DNA of 32,368 nt from the NCBI GenBank assembly GCA_020833575.1, contig JAJHRT010000003.1, positions 1 to 32,368 on the forward strand, in the 5' to 3' direction. This document shows, piece after piece, positions 1-7,319 of the stretch (positions are counted from its first letter, which is position 1; each line of letters begins with the position of its first letter). The DNA comes from Thermofilum sp. GTDB lineage: Archaea > Thermoproteota > Thermoprotei > Thermofilales > Thermofilaceae. The notes beneath the pieces were generated by a model. That model did no database searches. It had not been told where the DNA came from and was given only the letters and a program-made list of their open reading frames with translations. Position numbers and translations under genes: made by a program.

Positions 1-2018
1 AGAAGGTTAAGAAGTGCTGGTCCAGCTTGTTCACCCCGAGGGCCATATTCTACAGGGAGAGCAAGGGCTTCGCGCACGAGAAGGTGCTGATAAGCGTTGC
101 CGTCCAGAAGATGGTGAACTCCCGCTCCGCCGGAGTGATGTTCACAATACACCCTGTGACCGGCGAGGAGGACAAGATAGTGATCGAGGGAGCGTGGGGT
201 CTGGGGGAGGCTGTGGTCGCCGGCAAGGTGACGCCCGACGAGTGGGTTGTCGACAAGAAGACGCTCTCGATAATCGAGAGGAGGATATCCGAGAAGGCCT
301 TCGAGATCGTGAGGGACCCGGGGACTGGGAGGAACGTGGAGAGGGAGGTGGAGCCCGAAAGGAGGGCTGCGCCGTGCCTCAGCGACGAGGAGGTGAGGAG
401 GCTGGCGGAGCTCGCTGTGGCTATTGAGAAGCACTACGGCAGAGCCATGGACATAGAGTGGGCCATTGATAGGGACCTGCCCTTCCCGCAGAGCGTCTTC
501 ATCGTCCAAGCGAGGCCCGAGACCGTGTGGAGCTCCCGCAAGGCGGAGGCCAAGCCAGCGGAAGTCAAGGCCGCGCGGCTCGCAGAGGCAAAGGCTGTTG
601 TTAAGGGCCTGCCCGCGAGCCCCGGCGTGGCCTACGGCAAGGCGAAGGTCTGCCTGACGCTGGAAGACGCGAAGCAATTAATGCAGAAAGGCGACATTCT
701 AGTTACTAAGATGACAGATCCAGATTGGGTCCCGTACATGAGACTTGCTTCAGCAATCGTTACGGATGAAGGTGGAATGACCGCGCATGCCGCCATTGTC
801 AGCAGGGAGCTGGGCATACCCTGCATTGTGGGCACTAGGGAGGCCACCAAGGTCATGAAGACTGGGGAGTACTACACCGTGGATGCTAGAGCAGGGGTTG
901 TCTACGAGGGCTACGTTGAGGAGCTCGTGGGTAGGAAGGAGGAGAAGCCCGCAGCCGCAGCCGCCGCAGCTGCACCCATCGAGATCGTGCTGAAACCCGT
1001 GACCGCCACAAAGATCTACATGAACCTGGGCGTGCCCGAGAAGATCCACGAGTACAAGAACCTGCCCTTTGACGGCATTGGTCTCATGCGCATCGAGTTC
1101 ATCATGGCCAGCTACGTCGGCGACCACCCACTCTACCTGCTCGAGACTGGGAGGGGCGACGTCCTCGTGAACAAGCTGGCTGAGGGCATTGCGATGGTCG
1201 CGAGAGAGATCTACCCGAGGCCTGTTGTGGTCAGGTTCAGCGACTTCAAGACCAACGAGTACAGGCAGCTCAGGGGTGGGGAGAAGTACGAGCCGCACGA
1301 GGACAACCCAATGCTCGGCTGGCGGGGTGTCAGCAGGTACATTAGCCCGCAGTACGAGAAGGCATTCAGGCTGGAGGTCAAGGCGATTAAGAAGGTCAGG
1401 GACGAGATGGGCCTTAGCAACGTGTGGGTGATGGCGCCCTTCGTGAGGACCCTCTGGGAGGCGGAGAGGTTCATCAGGCTCCTGGCTGAGGAGGGCCTGG
1501 AGAGCAGCCGCGACTTCAAGATATGGGCTATGGCGGAGGTGCCAAGCATAATCTTCCTCGCCGAGGAGTTCTCCAGGTACTTCGATGGCTTCAGCATAGG
1601 TTCAAACGACCTAACCCAGCTCACACTCGGCACGGACAGGGACAGCGCTATCCTGCCTAAGATAGACCCGAGGTACTTCGACGAGAGAGACCCAGCGGTC
1701 AAGACAGCGATAGCCATGCTCATCGAGAAGGCTCACAACTCGCCCTACGGCTACAGGACTGTGAGCATCTGTGGCCAGGCGCCGAGCGTCTACCCAGAGT
1801 TCACGGAGTTCCTGGTGAGGCACGGTATCGATAGTGTCAGCGTGAACCCTGACGTCGTGGTGAGTACACGCGAGCTCGTAAGCTCCATCGAGCGCAGGAT
1901 ACTGCTTGAGAGGAGCCTCGGCATCGAGAGGTACGACGAGGAGCTGGGCTGGCCAATGAAGAGGCAGAGGAGAGGGTTGCCGAACGTCTGGGCGCGCAGG
2001 GTCGACGACATATTCTAA
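1..2018 (+). CDS. ppsA: Phosphoenolpyruvate synthase, 5'-truncated by the window edge
   Basis: Converts pyruvate, ATP and water to PEP, AMP and phosphate (pyruvate, water dikinase) for gluconeogenesis in the cytoplasm. The reading frame is open from the first bases (first full codon at 3, reading [19 protein letters not shown]), so the N-terminal ATP-grasp part lies outside the window. Visible in order: the end of the ATP-grasp domain, the phosphohistidine swivel domain with [18 protein letters not shown] (the catalytic His is in TAH), an alanine/proline linker encoded near 945-985, and the PEP/pyruvate-binding TIM barrel with [18 protein letters not shown] and the VSICGQAPS cysteine motif. 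About 672 residues of a usual ~800 are present. The last ~35 residues extend past the usual barrel end. It converges with the protease gene, leaving 20 bp. Codons at about 673-780 are unusually AT-ending compared with the rest of the gene. Confidence 0.95.
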   Translation, partial: KVKKCWSSLFTPRAIFYRESKGFAHEKVLISVAVQKMVNSRSAGVMFTIHPVTGEEDKIVIEGAWGLGEAVVAGKVTPDEWVVDKKTLSIIERRISEKAFEIVRDPGTGRNVEREVEPERRAAPCLSDEEVRRLAELAVAIEKHYGRAMDIEWAIDRDLPFPQSVFIVQARPETVWSSRKAEAKPAEVKAARLAEAKAVVKGLPASPGVAYGKAKVCLTLEDAKQLMQKGDILVTKMTDPDWVPYMRLASAIVTDEGGMTAHAAIVSRELGIPCIVGTREATKVMKTGEYYTVDARAGVVYEGYVEELVGRKEEKPAAAAAAAAPIEIVLKPVTATKIYMNLGVPEKIHEYKNLPFDGIGLMRIEFIMASYVGDHPLYLLETGRGDVLVNKLAEGIAMVAREIYPRPVVVRFSDFKTNEYRQLRGGEKYEPHEDNPMLGWRGVSRYISPQYEKAFRLEVKAIKKVRDEMGLSNVWVMAPFVRTLWEAERFIRLLAEEGLESSRDFKIWAMAEVPSIIFLAEEFSRYFDGFSIGSNDLTQLTLGTDRDSAILPKIDPRYFDERDPAVKTAIAMLIEKAHNSPYGYRTVSICGQAPSVYPEFTEFLVRHGIDSVSVNPDVVVSTRELVSSIERRILLERSLGIERYDEELGWPMKRQRRGLPNVWARRVDDIF

Positions 2019-2038
2019 CCTACCTAATACCTGAATCC

Positions 2039-2557
2039 TTAAGGTTGCACGAGGGGTCGCGAGAGTTTTTCTCTGAACCTATTCCCGGCGCAGCTGCAAT
2101 CTATACGAAGCTCAGGTAGCAGCCTACAGATCAGCTCGCAGACCTCATGGAAGCTATCCGCGGTTCTCTGGGACACCGGGGACAGGAACTCCACGTTGTC
2201 GCTCACAACGCCTACTATCCAGGCCTTACCTTTGAAAGCTCCAACCCCCCAGGCCGTCGCGAGCAGCTGGACCGGTGTGATTCTGTGAGCCCAGAGGTTT
2301 CTAAGGACCTCCACGTCTACATTCTCAAGCTGTACTTCCAGGGCGACGACCTCGCCTGGCTTGCCCCACTCTGTCCCTAGAGCGTCCACGATAACGGCCT
2401 TATCTGCGTCGCGGAGTAGCTCTACAGCCTCGAAGACGTCGAGCTCCACGGACGCCGCGGGAGCCCCGCACTCCTGCAGGGCTTCCGCTGCTAGCACGCC
2501 AAAGGCGTCATCCCCAGCCAGCCTGTTGCCCAGGCCGAGGATTACTGCCTTAGGCAC
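2039..2557 (-). CDS. [NiFe]-hydrogenase maturation protease (HybD/HycI/HoxM family, peptidase A31)
   Basis: Endopeptidase that, in this family, removes the C-terminal tail of the hydrogenase large subunit after Ni insertion. The 172-residue protein starts with ILGLGNRLAGDDAFG, the family motif. The three family nickel-sensing positions are visible: an acidic residue in GDDAFG (D16/D17), D58 in VIVDAL and H91 in LWAHRI. The start is GTG at 2557, supported by a GAGGTGG Shine-Dalgarno 7 nt upstream. This start overlaps the end of the upstream gene by 8 nt, so the two are probably translationally coupled. The likely substrate, a large subunit with a cleavable 15-residue tail, is encoded at 4734-6524. 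The C-terminal ~25 residues (after PELRIDCSC) look like a lineage-specific extension. Confidence 0.9.
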   Translation of the reverse strand: MPKAVILGLGNRLAGDDAFGVLAAEALQECGAPAASVELDVFEAVELLRDADKAVIVDALGTEWGKPGEVVALEVQLENVDVEVLRNLWAHRITPVQLLATAWGVGAFKGKAWIVGVVSDNVEFLSPVSQRTADSFHEVCELICRLLPELRIDCSCAGNRFREKLSRPLVQP

Positions 2558-3224
2558 AGACAGATGCCACCTCGCGCGCTGCGTGCTCTCTTATCAGCTC
2601 CTTGCAGAGCCCTTTGTCCTCGGAGGGCTCGCACTCAACCACAGTCACGGTTTGCTGAACTCCCAGCGCGGCGAGCCCCCCGAGGAGGTCATCAATGTCC
2701 AGAGAGCCTCTGAGGCTAGCGCCGAGCCTTTCCAGAGAGGGCTCACTGCCCCCCTCAGAGGCCTTGAACTCCCTTGTGTAAAGCCCGGGAGCGCGCCCCC
2801 GCCGCTTTAGGGTGTATATGACGATCTGGCTCGGCGAGTGCCTCTCGATTATGTACTTCACGGTGAGGCTGTCAGCCGACATGTCCTCTACTGCCACGTT
2901 GCCGCAGTCTGAGTACTCCGAGGCGAGGGTGCTCATAACCTTTATGAGCTCCTCGCACTCAGGGCTTACGCCGCAGACGAACCCCAGCAGCTTCCTCTGC
3001 ACGCCTACGAGCTGTCGCAGCGGCAAGGAGGGTCCGTGTTTCTCGACGAACTCCAGAAGCGTCTCCAGGTTACCCCCTTCAGCTGGGGGTTTGAGCTTCA
3101 GCACCCTGTCTCTCAGGGAGGCTAGGTATGCCTCTCTGATTACGGCTGTAGGGTCAAGCAGCCTCTTCAGAGTAAAGTACACTGCTGCTATCTTGCGAAC
3201 AGCGGCCTCTAGTTCTTCATCCAT
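2550..3224 (-). CDS. Hydrogenase-locus protein; possible degenerate maturation-protease-like domain
   Basis: No family is recognised with certainty. The 224-residue protein has an N-terminal helical part (~1-78) and a C-terminal half (~80-224) whose order of elements follows the HybD/HoxM fold. VEDMSADSLTVKYI (113-126) corresponds to the strand/helix before the catalytic Asp. IVIYTLKRRGRAPGLYTREF (134-153) corresponds to the usual 'vvIVDAv..g.pGtv' strand. GSLDIDDLLGGL (173-184) and VTVVECEP (193-200) correspond to the region after the usual His and the last strand. The GxGNxxxxDD motif, the Asp and the His are all absent, so if related it is probably not a protease. It is co-transcribed with, and overlaps, the active-looking protease, so a scaffold or chaperone role in large-subunit maturation is possible. 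The homology claim is by-eye inference. An in-frame TGA lies 18 nt upstream of the ATG. Confidence 0.75.
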   Translation of the reverse strand: MDEELEAAVRKIAAVYFTLKRLLDPTAVIREAYLASLRDRVLKLKPPAEGGNLETLLEFVEKHGPSLPLRQLVGVQRKLLGFVCGVSPECEELIKVMSTLASEYSDCGNVAVEDMSADSLTVKYIIERHSPSQIVIYTLKRRGRAPGLYTREFKASEGGSEPSLERLGASLRGSLDIDDLLGGLAALGVQQTVTVVECEPSEDKGLCKELIREHAAREVASVCA

Positions 3225-3468
3225 GGGTATCGGCCTCTGCCTTCACTATGCGCTGGGGGACAGCACTTAAAATCGTTTTTGAACCTCCTTCTACTTATAT
3301 ATCAAAATTTCTACATAATCATATCGCTTTTGCATTTTTCCAAAGCCTCCCGGCAAAACTATGATGAATTTTCTACATTGGTGCTACTTATAACGTGAAA
3401 GTCCGGGAAAGCTATGTTAAATAGAAAGGAAAAGAATAATAATAGGCAATTGCAATAGCCTCCCCGCT
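3225..3468. promoter_or_regulatory. Divergent AT-rich control region of the hydrogenase locus
   Basis: A 244-bp gap between the minus-strand protease operon and the plus-strand hydrogenase operon, much richer in A/T than its surroundings. Minus-direction TATA-like elements are seen at about 3292-3302 (GATATATAAG read on the minus strand) and 3268-3276. Plus-direction candidates are ACTTATAA (about 3387-3394) and AATAATAATA (3435-3444). The last lies ~29 nt before the ATG at 3469 and fits a leaderless start. An 8-bp palindrome, GCAATTGC, lies at 3446-3453. Two kinds of spaced direct repeat are listed separately. No ORF or structured RNA was recognised. Confidence 0.6.
3350..3422. repeat. Pair of imperfect 19-bp direct repeats upstream of the hydrogenase operon
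   Basis: The copy at 3350-3368 begins CCGGCAAAACTATG and the copy at 3403-3421 begins CCGGGAAAGCTATG. They match at 15 of 19 positions and are spaced 53 bp. A second repeated word, TTTCTACAT, occurs at 3308-3316 and 3370-3378, 62 bp apart. These could be paired operators, but no regulator is identified. Confidence 0.4.
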
Positions 3469-4737
3469 ATGAGGGCTGATCTCGACGGGAAGTTACAGCT
3501 GTCGAGAAGGGATTTCCTGAGAGCTGTAGGATCGACAGCGCTTCTAGCATCCCTGAATTGGCCAGAGCTCTACAAGGTAGCGTTCTCGCAAGTAGCTTCT
3601 GGCGCGATAAACATTGTCTGGTTTGAAGCTCAGGACTGCGCGGGCAACACTACAGCGCTGATTCAGGCTACCTCCCCGGACCTCATAGACATTCTGGGTG
3701 GGAGCTTCCACCTGGTGGGGCCTGGCAGGGTGAAGCTGGCGTTTCACGAGACGGTAATGCCCGAGTGGGGTGAGAGCGCTCTCGACATAGCTAGGGCTGC
3801 GGCAGAGGGGAAGCTTGACCCCTTCGTTCTCGTGCTTGAGGGAAGCTTCCCGCAGGATGAGAAGGCTGGGGGGCCGCCCGGCAGCGACTACTACTGCTAC
3901 ATAGGGGAGGAGGGAGGGAAGCCCATCTCGTGCGTGGAGTGGATGCGGCGGCTGCTTCGCAGGGCCGTCGCCGTGGTATCGGTGGGCAACTGCGCCTCAT
4001 ACGGCGGCCTTGTTGCCAACAAGGTCATAGAGAGGGTTCCCGGCCTGCCCTCCTCCACATGGTCCGACAGCCCCACCGGAGCGGTAGGCTTCTTCGACGA
4101 CCCCATACGCGGCATAAAGGGTCTCGTCAGCCTGCTGCCGGAGGCAGAGCCCTTCAGGCGCTTCATAAGGGGTGAGTGCTCCCTGAAGCCCGGGGAGATA
4201 AGGTCTGACTGCAGGCCGGCGATGGCGGTTCCAGGCTGCCCGGCGAACGGTGACGGGCAGCTGAGGGCCCTCGCGAGCCTGGTTCTCTGGGCTCTGGGGG
4301 TGCTCCCGCTACCGGAGCTTGACGAGTACTGGCGCCCCAAGTTCATCTATGGTCGGACAGTTCACGAGCAGTGCCCGCGCGCGGGCTCCTACGCTGCGGG
4401 CGACTTCAGGCAGCGTCCCGGGGACAACGACTTCAGGTGTCTCTACGCTGTCGGCTGCAAGGGACCGATCTCCAACTGCCCGTGGAACAAGGTCGGCTGG
4501 GTTAACGGCGTCGGCGGACCCACGAGGACGGGTGGTGTGTGCATTGGCTGCACAATGCCAGGGTTCACGGACGCCTACGAGCCCTTCTACAAACCTCTCC
4601 AAGCCCCGCGGGTGCCCACAGGCCTTGAGGGCGCAGCAGCGGTCGCAGCGCTCCTCGCGGGCCTTGGCCTCGGCTACCTGACCTCTCGGGGCGTTGAGAA
4701 GGCTAAGGCTGAGGCCGAGAAGGGTGAGAAGGCATGA
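3469..4737 (+). CDS. hynS: Membrane-bound [NiFe]-hydrogenase small subunit, Tat-exported (HynS-like)
   Basis: Carries three Fe-S clusters that pass electrons from the NiFe site of the large subunit. The 422-residue protein has a twin-arginine signal (SRRDFLRAVG, R13-R14), so the folded complex is exported. Proximal-cluster positions are C57, C175 (GNCASYGG) and C257 (PGCPANG). The second Cys of the usual CxxC is N60 (CAGNTT). The distal cluster is H299-x2-C302, C324 and C330 (GCKGP). The medial cluster is C337, C358 and C361. The extra cysteines of the oxygen-tolerant 4Fe-3S cluster are not at their usual places (position 59 is Gly). A hydrophobic helix at about 386-404 followed by a charged tail should anchor the C-terminus in the membrane. 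The 3' end overlaps the large-subunit gene (ATGA). Assignment to the crenarchaeal Hyn/group 1g-like type rests on gene order and motifs. Confidence 0.93.
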   Translation: MRADLDGKLQLSRRDFLRAVGSTALLASLNWPELYKVAFSQVASGAINIVWFEAQDCAGNTTALIQATSPDLIDILGGSFHLVGPGRVKLAFHETVMPEWGESALDIARAAAEGKLDPFVLVLEGSFPQDEKAGGPPGSDYYCYIGEEGGKPISCVEWMRRLLRRAVAVVSVGNCASYGGLVANKVIERVPGLPSSTWSDSPTGAVGFFDDPIRGIKGLVSLLPEAEPFRRFIRGECSLKPGEIRSDCRPAMAVPGCPANGDGQLRALASLVLWALGVLPLPELDEYWRPKFIYGRTVHEQCPRAGSYAAGDFRQRPGDNDFRCLYAVGCKGPISNCPWNKVGWVNGVGGPTRTGGVCIGCTMPGFTDAYEPFYKPLQAPRVPTGLEGAAAVAALLAGLGLGYLTSRGVEKAKAEAEKGEKA

Positions 4738-6524
4738 GCGTGAAGGAGCTGTTTATCGACCCGATCACGAGGATTGAGGGCCACCTAGCCCTTCGAGCTC
4801 TCGTCGACGTGAATACGCGCAAGCCTACTGACGTCTGGGTCTTCGCGACGATGTTCCGCGGCTTCGAGGTATTCCTGAGGGGCAGGCCGCCCGAGGACGC
4901 CATCCACATAACCTCGAGGATATGCGGTGTCTGCGGCGCTAGCCACGCTAACGCGGCCATGCACGCCGTGGACATGGCCTACGGCGTGGCGCCGGAGCCC
5001 CTGGGGGTCGCGCTCAGGAACATGGCCTTCGCGATGACTGACCACCTCTACGATCACCCGCTCATACTCAACATGCTGGGAGGCCCCGACTACAGCGAGG
5101 CCATTGTGAAGAAGCTCACCCCGAAGGTCTGGGCTGACGCGCAGAGGGTTGACGCGCCTCACAGGGACATACACGGCTTCGCGAAGATCGCGGACATAAT
5201 GAGGGCCCTGAACCCCATTGAGGGCAAGCTCTGGCAGCTCACGGTGAAGTACCAGAGGATAGCCAGGGAGGCCGGTGTCCTCATCTACGGGAGGCACAGC
5301 CACCCGTCAACGATCATCCCGGGAGGCATCTCGACGGACCTGTCCAACGCCGAGTACCTCCTCGTCGGCTACACGTACAGGCTCGTCAAGCTGACCGCCT
5401 GGGCCAAGTTCCTCTACGCCGTCTGGCAGGATCTCGTCTGGTTCTACGAGGAGCACGAGAACTACAGGGACCAGGGCACAACGTATAGAAGGCACAACAT
5501 GGTAAGCAGCGGCATATTCGACGACCCCGAGGAGTACTCCGCGCTCGACGGCTCCCCGGAGGACTTCTACAAGAACATCGACGAGGCTGCGGCGAAGAGA
5601 GTGGTCAAGCCCGGGGCCTTCGTGAACGGCGAGCTCGTCACCAAGAGCTACAAGGAGATCAACGTGAGCATAATGGAGTACGTGGGCGCGTCCTTCTACG
5701 AGGACTGGGCTGGGAAGTTCCCGCCCTACGCGGAGAACGACCCCGAGGGCAACAAGCTGCTATGGGGCAAGCAGGACCCAGCCTACCACCCGTGGAACAA
5801 GGTGACCATTCCGAAGCCCGGCGCTAGGGACTGGAACGGGAAGTACAACTGGGCGGCCACAGTGCGCTTCGTCTGGAAGGACGGGACGGTGGTGCCCTTC
5901 GAGGTGGGCCCAATCGCGCGCCTCACCGTCACGGCGTACCAGCCCAGCGACTTCGGCCCAGGCAACGGCGTGCTCAGAGTGACCCTGCCGAGGAGTGGCG
6001 GCGCCGAGGACCTCCCGCCCGCCGTGGTCGAGGAAATGACCCTGGAGTGGAAGGCTCCACCTTACTCAACCACGCTCCAGCGCGTGCTGGCCAGAGCCTT
6101 CAACGTGGCTATCGACGTGGCCGCCGCGTGGAAGAACCTGCTCGCGGCCATCGAGCTCGTGCGCGCTGGCAAGACCAAGACGTCGAGGCCCTGGAACCCG
6201 CCGGCGCGCAGAACCTTCGGCGTGGGCTTCACCGAGGCGTCCAGGGGCACTGTGAGGCACTGGGTCGTGCAGGAGGGAGGAAGGATTGTCAACTACCAGA
6301 TCCACGCGCCTACGACGGGCAACGTGTCCCCGAAGGACAAGTGGGGCATGTCGCCCTTCGAGCAGAGTGTTGCGAACAGCGTGATCACCGAGGAGGCTGG
6401 ACCTGACCACTGGGAGGGCCTCGACTTCGTCAGAGCGATTAGGTCCTTCGACCCATGCCTCGCGTGCGCTGTCCACATACAGTTTGGAGACGTGAAGACC
6501 GTGAAGAAGCTGATATACAGGTGA
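4734..6524 (+). CDS. hynL: [NiFe]-hydrogenase large subunit (HynL-like)
   Basis: Holds the NiFe(CN)2CO active site that splits or forms H2. The 596-residue protein has the N-terminal metal motif RICGVCGASH (C64, C67, H71) and the C-terminal motif DPCLACAVH (C575, C578, H581). The early PITRIEGH motif is also present. A 15-residue tail (582-596) follows H581; family knowledge says it is removed by the maturation protease, whose gene is at 2039-2557. There is no signal peptide, so it should be exported with the Tat-tagged small subunit. The start ATG overlaps the small-subunit TGA, with GGTGAG a few bases upstream as ribosome-binding site. No hypA-F accessory genes lie in the window, so those must be elsewhere. 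Confidence 0.96.
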   Translation: MSVKELFIDPITRIEGHLALRALVDVNTRKPTDVWVFATMFRGFEVFLRGRPPEDAIHITSRICGVCGASHANAAMHAVDMAYGVAPEPLGVALRNMAFAMTDHLYDHPLILNMLGGPDYSEAIVKKLTPKVWADAQRVDAPHRDIHGFAKIADIMRALNPIEGKLWQLTVKYQRIAREAGVLIYGRHSHPSTIIPGGISTDLSNAEYLLVGYTYRLVKLTAWAKFLYAVWQDLVWFYEEHENYRDQGTTYRRHNMVSSGIFDDPEEYSALDGSPEDFYKNIDEAAAKRVVKPGAFVNGELVTKSYKEINVSIMEYVGASFYEDWAGKFPPYAENDPEGNKLLWGKQDPAYHPWNKVTIPKPGARDWNGKYNWAATVRFVWKDGTVVPFEVGPIARLTVTAYQPSDFGPGNGVLRVTLPRSGGAEDLPPAVVEEMTLEWKAPPYSTTLQRVLARAFNVAIDVAAAWKNLLAAIELVRAGKTKTSRPWNPPARRTFGVGFTEASRGTVRHWVVQEGGRIVNYQIHAPTTGNVSPKDKWGMSPFEQSVANSVITEEAGPDHWEGLDFVRAIRSFDPCLACAVHIQFGDVKTVKKLIYR

Positions 6525-6530
6525 AAGAAA

Positions 6531-7319
6531 ATGGATATTTTTGAGCTTGCTATTTACATTTTACCGCCCTACGTAGTGGCGCTCTTCGCCTTCGGGGTAG
6601 CCTACAGGGTCTCAAGGTACATCTTCATGTTCAGAAGAGTCCCGGTGAGAAGGAGGCAGAGGCCAGCGTCAAAGCTCCTGGCAGGGCTAGTTAAAACCTT
6701 CCTAGACCCCCTCATCATCGATGCGCGTATGAGGAAGTCGGACTTCATAGGCGGCCTTATACTACTGCATATCCTTGGAGTGATACCGCTCATATTCCTC
6801 CTGGGGCAGCACGTTGCCATGTTCTCGTACTGGTTCCCGCCTTACTCCGTGCTGCGCCCCCTCTCCATACCCTCCTCTGCAACCTCTCCGGCGCTAACGC
6901 TCACAGCCCCCCTTAAGCCGGCGAGCGAGATGTCCTGGACGTTCGTTGAGAGCGTGTGGGGACCTCTCACGGTGATCCTCAACGGCGACCTACTTGCAGT
7001 CCTCGCCATGCTCGGCGTGTCGTATAAGATCGGCGATAAGCTGTGGAGAGCTTACAGGAGAGTGGGCCACGTCAGACTGGGGGATTTCGCAGCTCTGCTG
7101 CTGCTCCTAGCGATCCTCGTCACGGGATTCCTCGCCACCCACCACCTGCCCTCGGGAGACATCGTTACTTACAGGTTCGTGCTGGGCACGCACATCCTGC
7201 TGGCGGAGGTGCTGGTTGCGGTGCTACCCTTCACGAAGTTCTGGCACTTCGTTTTCGGCTACTGGTACGGCAAGCTCCACGAGTGGTATGACCTGAAGTA
7301 CAGGAGGGGTGCCCTATGA
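6531..7319 (+). CDS. isp1: Hydrogenase membrane subunit Isp1, NarI/DsrM-like b-type cytochrome
   Basis: Integral membrane protein expected to receive electrons from the small subunit and pass them to Isp2 or quinone. The 262 residues contain about five membrane helices (~8-30, 74-98, 143-164, 183-203, 218-242). Histidines at helix positions that could hold haem b are H80, H94, H204/H205 and H221, with H239 and H250 near the C-terminal end. Basic clusters (RRVPVRRRQR, about 35-44) sit between the first helices. The gene begins 6 bp after the large-subunit stop. The large-subunit end itself (CAGGTGA) supplies a Shine-Dalgarno-like GGTGA. The downstream gene overlaps by 4 nt (ATGA). The Isp1 name follows the Hyn/Isp operons known in Acidianus-type hydrogenases. 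Confidence 0.85.
   Translation: MDIFELAIYILPPYVVALFAFGVAYRVSRYIFMFRRVPVRRRQRPASKLLAGLVKTFLDPLIIDARMRKSDFIGGLILLHILGVIPLIFLLGQHVAMFSYWFPPYSVLRPLSIPSSATSPALTLTAPLKPASEMSWTFVESVWGPLTVILNGDLLAVLAMLGVSYKIGDKLWRAYRRVGHVRLGDFAALLLLLAILVTGFLATHHLPSGDIVTYRFVLGTHILLAEVLVAVLPFTKFWHFVFGYWYGKLHEWYDLKYRRGAL

Noticed and set aside
750-1298. 182-residue minus-strand open frame
   Set aside because: Lies wholly inside ppsA antisense. High GC3 in the real gene leaves few stops on other frames. No family motif and no promoter.
2361-2810. 149-residue plus-strand frame across the protease and its neighbour
   Set aside because: Antisense to two genes with clear coding signal and ribosome-binding sites; low-complexity Ser/Ala/Pro composition.
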